A stretch of 64,000 nucleotides of DNA, taken from contig NC_044565.1 in the NCBI RefSeq assembly GCF_007565055.1, forward strand, positions 47,897,378 to 47,961,377, given 5' to 3'. Shown here in pieces: positions 56,484 to 64,000 of this stretch (positions are counted from its first letter, which is position 1; each line of letters starts with the position of its first letter). Below the pieces are notes generated by a model that was given only the letters and a program-made list of their open reading frames with translations, was not told where the DNA came from and did no database searches. Source of the DNA: Rhinopithecus roxellana (lineage: Eukaryota > Chordata > Mammalia > Primates > Cercopithecidae). The position numbers and the translations under genes were made by a program.

Positions 56484-59400
56484 GTACAGAAACTCTCAGT
56501 GAAATCTTACTTTTCTTATTAGACTACTAGAAGCAATCACTGGCAACTTCATGCTGGGCCGTCTATAAATCTGTGCTCGTTACGGTGCCTTCTCTTTATT
56601 ACGTGCTTCCAGCCATTGCATGGCACTCATTTCTGACTAATCAATTCTGTGCTTATTTAATAAATTTACCAAAGATGATCATGTTTCAGAGTGTAGTTTT
56701 AATCTACTTAGAATACACAATGATATAGTTACCTCAAGGTCATTTCAGTAGTTTGATAGTTTTACTTTTACCTGGAGAAATTCTGATCTGTATAAATTCT
56801 GAAGTTTATTTTTAACAGTTTAAACATACTAATATCTTCTGCATTCGGCTTTCTGAATTAGAAAATTTTTTTAACAAATTCTGATGTTAAAATCAATATG
56901 CTAAAGTGGTCTGTTCTTGACTTATAACAGGTAATTGCAAGTAAGAATGCTTGATAAACATTAAAATATTATCATTTGAACTGGTCTGTGTATTCTCAAA
57001 GTAATACGCTTAGTTTTTAGTAAGAATTTGCCTACTGAATTATTGAATATGCTTTTTGCCCTTTCCTTATCATTTTTGCACTCTTTCTCCTCCCTTTTAT
57101 GAGATTTCTACCCCAAAATTATTGGTTATAAGATTCTTGTGGTTTCAGAATAATTTTCTTATGTGTGATTATTTTAGAAAAGGTCTAGTAGGTAATTACC
57201 ATTTCTTCTTTATTCAAAGAAGCATATTATAACACATTAATTGATAATTTAGCTCTTGTATAAAGCCCAACTTATAATAAGAGTCAGACTATAGTTTTGA
57301 TGGAATCACGAATATCTTAATGTCCATGTGTCTATAAAACTTTTAAAAGTAATTCAGAGGTAACATATATATTCTACATAATCCCCAATGAAGGATAAAA
57401 TGTGCTTTAAAGTAACTGATAAATTGTAAAAGTTGTAAAAAGATTGTGAAAGTAACATTGGGTAGAGCTTTTTGCTTTGAAGGAAAAGGGCAGTATCTTT
57501 ATTGACGTGTCTCTGTTGCTGAATTCTCAGCTTCTCCGTGGACATAAAATTCTCTTCAGTATTTTACAGTTTTCCCTCCAAAGCTGACAGTTAGTCTGAT
57601 CCATGTCTATTACACTTGTCGTTTTTAGCACAATCAAAAGTAGAGAGATTTGGGGATTTTTGAAATAAAGTTTTTACTGTAAAATAATTTTAACCCTAAA
57701 GAAAAGATGCAAAAAAATACTATTCTGTCAATGTAAACATCTTTCATAACTGTAGTATAATAATCAAAAGCAAAAATTAAAATTGGTTTAATACTATTAA
57801 CTAAACTACAGACTTTATGTGAATTTCACCAGCTTTTCCACAAATGTCATTTTTCTGGTCCAGGATTCAATTAAGTTGCATTTTATTTCTCCGGAGTCTG
57901 TTTTAATCTGTCACAGCTTCTTGATCTTTCCTCATCTTTCTTGACCTTAATTAACACTTTTAAGGAATACTGGCTAGTTATTTTGTAGAATGTCCCTCAA
58001 TTTGGGTTTGTCTGGTGTTTCCTCGTGATTAGAAGGGGACTGTATATTGCTAGAAAACTGCAGGAGTGAGCCCTTCCCAGTGCATCAGAGTCGAAGGTTC
58101 ATAATGTCCATAAGCCTTCCCACCACTGATGCTAACCTTGGTCGCTTGGTCAAGGTGGCATCTGCCAGGTTTCAGCACTGTGAAGTTTTATTGTTCCTTC
58201 TATAACTAGTAAATATCTTGGAGGAGATACTTTGAAACTCTGCAGATATCCTGTTTCTGCTTATACTTTTGCCCATTAATTTTTGCTTCCATCTATGGAT
58301 CATGTGTACACATACTGTTACTGTGTTTGCCTAATGGTCATTTTCTGCTTTCCTCTTCTACATTTATTAATTGGAATTCTGTAAAGAAAAACTGTCTCTG
58401 CTTCCTAATTAAGTCACTTTTTTCAATTATTTAGTTATATTAGTATGGACTCATGGATATTTATTTTATCTGTGAGGTATAATCCAGTAAGATCATTAGT
58501 TATTTTGTCGATTAGGCTATTTTTTGTGATTCTTTTGAACAACAAAAAATGTAAACAAGTGTAACTGTATCCAGAGCAAGGAGACTGGTTGAGGAATAAA
58601 AGCATTTGAAAGATAGGAAAGATAAATATGACTCAGGAATAAGAAGAAATGAAGGACTGGCATGTTACGACATGGTGGACCTTGAAAACATTAAGTGAAA
58701 GAAGCTGGAAAAAGGAAAATAGGAAGTTATAAGACCCGATAATTTAGAGTTCCGGTTCACGTTTACCACTAACTATTTGTTCTGTGACTTTGAAGTCCTA
58801 ACTTTGACCAGGCTGATGCACCCTCTAAACCACAGTGGGCACAAGATGCATTTATCATCGACCACGGGCAGATGGTTTGTTAGTGTCCACATTCCGAAAA
58901 TGTTTTACTTCTAAATAAATACTAGACTTATTGATTATTTTGACTTTCTTTTTAAATGAGAACAAATTTTAATAGATGGTATTTACTTTCACATGTGTTA
59001 AGAATTAATACTGTTGTTTTATATTTACATGATAATTTAACAGTTGCTAAAGGAAGTTTTAGATCCCTTGGATACAATATGATCAAGTGCTGAAAACTTC
59101 AGCTCTTGTAACTATTGAGGTAGTCTGTTTTATTTTTTGTATTCATATAATATTGGCATCAGTAGTTTTCTGTCTTTTTGGATGTGTGTTTTTTTTTTAA
59201 CTTCTCTTCTTCCTCTTATTAAGCACAGCACCCTTCTCTCTTAAGGTTAGGCAGTCAACATTTGAGAAGTTGGCCTAGGCTTTGCTCATGAAATGTTCTG
59301 TTTTCTTAGGAAAACTGGTTTTGACCAGGCTGTATGAGCTGTAACGAAAGCTACTCATTAGGTTATAACAGTAACTAAATCTATTCCCTAATGGTATTTC

Positions 59401-59536
59401 CTTACCACGCTAAACACATTTGTTGTTTTTACCTTACTTCATGGTATAACTTAATGAGTTTTTCCCTGTCACATGACCTCATTATAGATGGCATTAAATG
59501 CTTATTCATACCTGTGTTTGTCCTTGACTTCTCTAG

Positions 59537-59668
59537 GGGTCAGGCCCAGCCCCAGGCCCAGTGGTATTACTGAATTCACTGAATGTGGATGCAGTATGTG
59601 AGAAGCTGAAACAAATAGAAGGGCTGGACCAGAGTATGCTGCCTCAGTATTGTGCCACGATCAAAAAG
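59537..59668 (+). CDS. KIDINS220: KIDINS220 exon P: first part of SAM-like domain (132 nt, symmetric)
   Basis: Starts GSGPAPGPVVLLNSLNVDAV and continues CEKLKQIEGLDQSMLPQY, the first helices of the SAM-like domain, ending ATIKK before 'gtgagg'. Phase 0 to 0. SAM-like domains mediate protein contacts. Confidence 0.97.
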
Positions 59669-61769
59669 GTGAGGCAGCCATTTACACACGGACCAGAGAC
59701 AGTGCTGGGAGTGGAAGACAGGACTCTGTGGGTCGTGTACACTTTATTTATAGCTTCCCACACATGCGTTCCCTGTTAAAATGAGAAAGCTCTAAATGGA
59801 AAACATAGTTCTTACTAGTTTGTATTCTAAAATTGCTCTGTTTTCTCTTATTTTATAAATGGATAAAATAAAGTAGCTCTCTTACCATGTTCTTTTTTAC
59901 ATAACCTAATTCAAGTAAAGAATGCCTTGATGAGAAGTACAAAGCTCTGAGGGATTCCCATTGAGATAAACAGAACTCATCTTTCCAGTGGGGAACAGAA
60001 AACCTTTTGTGTTACATTTTTTTCTAATTGTAATATTTGTTAGTGTGATTTAGTAATTATCAAAGTAAACCACACTTGCCTCATTTTCTCCAAATTCTCA
60101 TTTTCATGTCATGTAGGACTTAGGATCATGTCACATTTGATGAAACTGCATAGGTTTGGGTTTGCAAGGTTAATGCATTTGCATAATTTCTTTTTTTCTT
60201 CTAAGATCCTATTGCAATTCTAGCAGCTATCATGAAGTTAGGTAGAGATGCCTGAGATTTGGGGGAAGGTTTTAACGAAGTCATTATAGTAGATATTTCA
60301 CTAAGGTGTACTTTTTATATCAGAGTACCATGTAATAAAGTAGAACATTAATAACCAGCCTCTAATATTTATATATTTGAAAGAATGACATCTGAGAGAA
60401 GTTTTTAAAGGAATTATGAGCATATGTAGACACCATTTTACTCATCTCAGCCACTTTTAGAAAGGTTTCAGATAATGTCAGTTTCCTTACAGAGCTGGCT
60501 CGTGCTGGTCCCTGTTTGCATGAGTCAAACACCGGCTTTTCCATGGACAAGCCCCATTTTCTCCTCCAGGCAGCTGGTTGGTGTTAGGATAGAGCAGAGG
60601 GTCTCCCACGAGTCCTTTGTGATGATTTTGTTCCCGTCGAGGTAGTGGTTTTCTCCCCACTCAACTCTTTGCTCCCAGGCCCTGGCTTTCTGAAGCCCCT
60701 CAGAGCCGCTGGCCTCCTCCGTGCTGAGGGCTTCGTGGCGTTGGTGCAGCAGGTCCTCTGTCACAGACTTGCTGTGTATACTGTTTTCTTCAGAATTAAC
60801 TTGGAAACTGAACATTCTGCTGATTATAAACATAGCTATTTCATAAGTTTGCCCCAGTTAATAAAGTCAGGTTTTACATTTTATAAAAGCAGTAAGCTAC
60901 CTATTATTAATAAAGAAAATGCTGTTGTTTCATTTAGGGGAAACTAGAATTACAGAGAACCAAAAGTGATAACTTCATTTTTTATGATTTTTTTTTTTCT
61001 TTGAGATGGAGTCCTGCTATGTCAGCCAGGCTGGAGTGCAGTGGCGTTGTCATGGCTCACTGCAACCTCCGTCTCCCGGGTTCAAGTGATCCTCCTCCCT
61101 CAGCCTCCCAAGTAGCTGGGACTACAGGCGTGTGCCACCACTCCCAGCTAATTTTTATAGTTTTAATAGGAATGGAATTTCACCATGTTGGCCAGCGTGG
61201 TCTCAAACTCCTGACTTTAGGTGTTCCACCCACCTCAGCCTCCCAAAGTTCTGGGATTACATGCATGAGCCACTGCGCTGGGCCTTGTGAATTTAATAGA
61301 CTGGGAAATTAGTGGGTGGGCATTCTTCATATCTGTATCTAATGTAACGGATAAACAAGTTCACCAGGCCTACTTCGTTTAGAACTTTATTAGTGACCAA
61401 CACGCTTATGAGGACAGATGTCTTTTTCCCCTCCCAGCAGCTTGTGTTCATGTTCATATTTTCTAAAATTAGAAAATAAAAACTAACAGTTTTGTTGTTG
61501 CTCATGACAGCATAGGTAGTTTTGGAAATAGTTAGGAGGGTTAGCTCTTCGACTGATCCCAGCAAATGCCTAAGACATTTGGGAAAATATGGAGTGGCTT
61601 ATGTTGTTCAAATTTAGCTTGTTTATCGTATTATTATATGGGATGGTCAGCCTTTCTGGTCTCTAAAGACTTTCTTAAAGCTAAATATAAGCATACTTTG
61701 CAATCACTAGTAATTCAGAATATTTCATATTCTGTCTTTATACCCATAATTGTTTTAATTTTTACTTAG
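59669..61769. other. KIDINS220: Intron with an Alu and an antisense open frame
   Basis: The block at 60520-60835 is clearly richer in GC than its AT-rich surroundings. It contains a 102-codon minus-strand frame that I do not recognise. The rest is unremarkable. Confidence 0.6.
60990..61284 (-). mobile_element. Alu (S-like), antisense
   Basis: 'ctttgagatggagtcctgct' to 'gagccactgcgctgggcc'. Confidence 0.92.
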
Positions 61770-61868
61770 GCTAACATAAATGGCCGTGTGTTAGCTCAGT
61801 GTAACATTGATGAACTGAAGAAAGAGATGAATATGAATTTTGGAGACTGGCACCTTTTCAGAAGCACA
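61770..61868 (+). CDS. KIDINS220: KIDINS220 exon Q: rest of SAM-like domain (99 nt, symmetric)
   Basis: Encodes ANINGRVLAQCNIDELKKEM and NMNFGDWHLFRST, the later helices of the SAM-like domain (N-G-x-x-L core and G-D-W-x-L-F). Phase 0 to 0, from 'tttttacttag' to 'gtaaga'. Confidence 0.97.
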
Positions 61869-62028
61869 GTAAGATATTTATAACATTGTGATATTTACAA
61901 CATTATTTTATTATAACATTCAAAATTATGACATTGTAGAAAACCAGTATCAATAAGTACGGGCCTAAACTGGTATTTTTTTTCATATATTTTTTAATTT
62001 AAAAACTGTATCTTACACTTATATGCAG

Positions 62029-62515
62029 TTGTATGTTGTGGAAAACACACACAGCAGCACTTGGCAGCCTTTGCCTTTTTGGGCATTTCACTCAGAGATT
62101 TGGGGAAGAGTCCGCCTACCAGTTCTTCATGGTTTTACCTGCCCTAACTCTCATCAGGCTCCTCAAAGCCTTCGAGGCCTTGACCTTCAGCATTCGTCCT
62201 TATAAAGGGCTTGCATTGCCCAGGTTTAGCAAGAATCCTGTTAAGTCAGTTTACATGTGTGATCACCCTCGGTACTTGATCAAATGCCTCACCACCTCCC
62301 CGCCGCAGGTGATGTCTGCTCACCCTGGCCATCAGCGTACCCAGAGTCCCCCACTCTTGCTGCCTCCCCTTGGTAATGTTCCATCCATGGCGCCCACCCT
62401 GCCCCTTGGCGGTGGATCCCCACTCATTCGCGCTTATTCTGAATTGAACTCCCTTCTGTAGTGAGACTGCTTTTCCCTGTTGCCATAGTTCTGAATAAAA
62501 TCTGGATCTACTGCT
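62029..62515 (+). CDS. KIDINS220: Candidate alternative terminal exon
   Basis: An acceptor ('cttacacttatatgcag') at 62028, 160 nt after exon Q, opens in phase 0 into 58 codons (LYVVENTHSSTWQPLPFWAF and on) to a TAA at 62203. AATAAA follows at 62494. The segment is much richer in GC than the intron and also holds a 142-codon frame in another phase (62033-62461). The TATAAA at 62201 and the AATAAA also fit a solitary LTR, which is the main alternative. Confidence 0.3.
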
Positions 62516-62831
62516 CTACTCCTGGCCCCCTCTGGTTTTGACACATGCCAGCTGCATTTTGCTTTGTCTTAAGTTTTAAACAGGAGTAATCATTTAATGG
62601 ACAAATTGCAGTGTAGTATATGTATGGTGGTTTCTACCATTGCTTCCTTTATGATTAATTAACATGAAAGATAAACTGATGTGTAAAACATATTCACTAG
62701 AAATTCACTTACCGGAAGTATGCTTTCTCATTGCTGTTGCAGTAGCTTTATGTTTTATTTTTCTAAACTACTTCTAAAGCTTCCAAAATATGAGTTGTTA
62801 GTGTAGATATTTACATTTTTCTTCTGTTAAG
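62516..62831. other. KIDINS220: Intron, AT-rich
   Basis: Nothing recognised before the acceptor 'tttttcttctgttaag'. Confidence 0.6.
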
Positions 62832-63068
62832 GTACTAGAAATGAGAAACGCAGAAAGCCAGGTGGTCCCTGAAGACCCACGTTTCCTCAGTGAGAGCAGC
62901 AGTGGCCCAGCCCAACATGGTGAGCCTGCTCGCCGCACTTCCCACAATGAGCTGCCTCACACCGAGCTCTCCAGCCAGACGCCCTACACACTCAACTTCA
63001 GCTTCGAAGAGCTGAACACGCTTGGCCTGGACGAAGGTGCCGCTCGTCACAGTAATCTAAGTTGGCAG
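62832..63068 (+). CDS. KIDINS220: KIDINS220 exon R: cytoplasmic tail (237 nt, symmetric)
   Basis: Starts VLEMRNAESQVVPEDPRFLS and finishes the SAM region. It then enters a disordered, Ser/Thr-rich tail (GEPARRTSHNELPHTELSSQ) with FSFEELNTLGLDEGAA and ends NLSWQ before 'gtattt'. R-R-T-S is a good basophilic-kinase site by pattern. Several residues differ from the human protein as I recall it, which fits a non-human primate. Confidence 0.96.
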
Positions 63069-64000
63069 GTATTTATTGAATGGCACTTTTCGTATTATTG
63101 AAGAATAAGGGCACCGTTCAGTTCACTGAGATGATGTGGGCATTGAAACAGTCATTCAGAAAATGCTTACTAAATACCTAAGTGGACAAGAGACAAGATG
63201 GAGGGCTTCGTGTACTCAAGGAGCCGCATCCATCTGGAGAGGGGCAATCAGTGAAAACAAAGAAAAAAGTAGCTCATGTAGACATTGACAAGAGCTGAGG
63301 TATCTATCAGGGTCACAGCATGCAGAGTCAGTAGGGACCGGGCTACTTGAGCTAGGGTGGTCAGCAAATTCAGCCTTTCCCAGGTGATTTTCCTGTTGCA
63401 TTCAGTAACTGTTGGTTAAAGTACATCTTCATTGGAACACTGGCCACATGGTGTCCCTTTGAGCACCATCCTTTGGTTTTCCAGGCCGCCTGCACACCCT
63501 TCCTGGATTGGTTTCTTCTCATCTGGCAATAGATGTAGGTGCATTCTTCCTTTGGAGATTCTTAGAAGAGGGAGGCCAGGTGAGGGGCAGGGGCAGGGAC
63601 AGAGCAGAGTGAGAGATGCAGGAGGAGTAGGGGGAGCGAGGAGAGTGCAGCAGGAAAAGAAGAGCAGAGTGCAGAGAACAACAGGGGAGGAGGCACAGTG
63701 GGCGGCAGCGGGGAACACCGAGTGCGCAGGGCAGGACAGAGCAGCACTGAGGAGGAGCAGTGCCCTGGGGAAGGAAGAAAATGTCCTATTTCCTTGAGAA
63801 GGTCCCCAGCAAATTCACTTGCTCCTTCTTTTTTGTTTTAGCCTTTGCTCTTGACCCTTCTTAAACTGTGTTGATTCTTCTCCTTCCGTTTCCCTCTTCT
63901 TTTTCCTCATCTGTACGTTTTGCTCCTTGTTTCTTAGCTATTCTGGGATCTGAAGCAATTTCTAATTCTAAAACTTCATGTTGGAAATAAACTTGTAAAA
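63069..64000. other. KIDINS220: Intron at the window end, with a purine-rich tract
   Basis: 63120-63270 looks like an antisense LINE-2 tail. 63567-63785 is strongly purine-rich (gga/cag/gag repeats), which explains the low-complexity frames on both strands. The next exon lies outside the window. Confidence 0.6.

Larger units (their letters stand above)
49394..59536. other. KIDINS220: 10.1-kb intron
   Basis: Alus, microsatellites, small tandem duplications and an AT-rich inverted repeat are listed separately. 51000-51880, 52470-53630 and 55455-59536 are largely free of recognised repeats, apart from possible MIR traces near 52900-53040. One 33-nt exon candidate lies at 56451. Confidence 0.75.
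1174..63068 (+). other. KIDINS220: KIDINS220 gene, internal part (18 coding exons)
   Basis: The joined exons read as KIDINS220/ARMS, a neuronal membrane scaffold that binds neurotrophin, ephrin and glutamate receptors and is a substrate of protein kinase D. Recognition rests on my memory of the family: ankyrin repeat, KAP P-loop NTPase with internal membrane helices, proline-rich segment, SAM-like domain. Exon lengths are 178, 165, 180, 166, 152, 290, 141, 244, 89, 145, 163, 179, 224, 114, 57, 132, 99 and 237 nt. They total 985 codons with consistent phase and no stop, so this copy looks intact. The human protein is about 1770 residues, so the first ankyrin repeats and the C-terminal tail lie outside the window. 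No promoter or native 3' end is present here. Confidence 0.97.

Noticed and set aside
63026..63031. Possible internal donor in exon R ('gaag|gtgccg')
   Set aside because: The match to the donor consensus is weak, and the downstream 'cag|gtattt' donor keeps phase 0 as expected for this gene.
63432..63797. 121-codon Arg/Gly/Glu-rich frame
   Set aside because: Low-complexity translation of the purine-rich tract; no domain and no splice context.

Overview
The window is a stretch of primate nuclear DNA. It has spliced coding exons with GT-AG borders, AT-rich introns, and more than two dozen Alu copies plus L1, L2 and MIR remnants. Three of the Alus carry changes I associate with Old World monkey AluYR subfamilies (for example 'gagatccggccactgcactc' near the right-monomer end). 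A macaque, baboon or vervet-type monkey is therefore more likely than human or ape. There is one protein-coding gene. I recognise it as KIDINS220 (ARMS, kinase D-interacting substrate of 220 kDa), read on the + strand. The window starts inside the ankyrin-repeat region and ends inside an intron after the SAM-like region, so both ends of the gene lie outside.

Eighteen exons were placed between 1174 and 63068. Their lengths sum to 2955 nt, exactly 985 codons, and every splice phase joins without a stop. In order they encode the last ankyrin repeat, the KAP-family P-loop NTPase domain (Walker A in the second exon, four membrane segments in the third and sixth, Walker B in the seventh), the rest of the NTPase domain, a proline-rich cytoplasmic stretch, a SAM-like domain, and the start of the long cytoplasmic tail. 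The last five exons (48472 to 63068) are all phase 0 to phase 0, so each can be skipped or included without shifting the frame.

Introns hold most of the sequence. 1352-5323: an inverted Alu pair and a 52-bp minisatellite of about 28 units whose unit resembles the 5' end of U2 snRNA, set inside an old L1. 10799-17100: a long antisense L1 interrupted by three Alus. 17844-19747: a 182-bp near-perfect tandem duplication. 19893-26145: about 1.8 kb of LINE-2. 26309-44839: an ARL1 processed pseudogene split by an Alu, L1 and LTR fragments and long repeat-poor tracts. 49394-59536: an AT-rich inverted repeat, small tandem duplications and several Alus.

The points most worth following are three unannotated exon candidates that fit the gene's phase (a 42-nt exon at 45995, a 33-nt exon at 56451 and an alternative terminal exon at 62029), the U2-like minisatellite, and the AT-rich inverted repeat at 52251. 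I saw no separate novel multi-gene system; this is one large vertebrate gene with repeat-rich introns.
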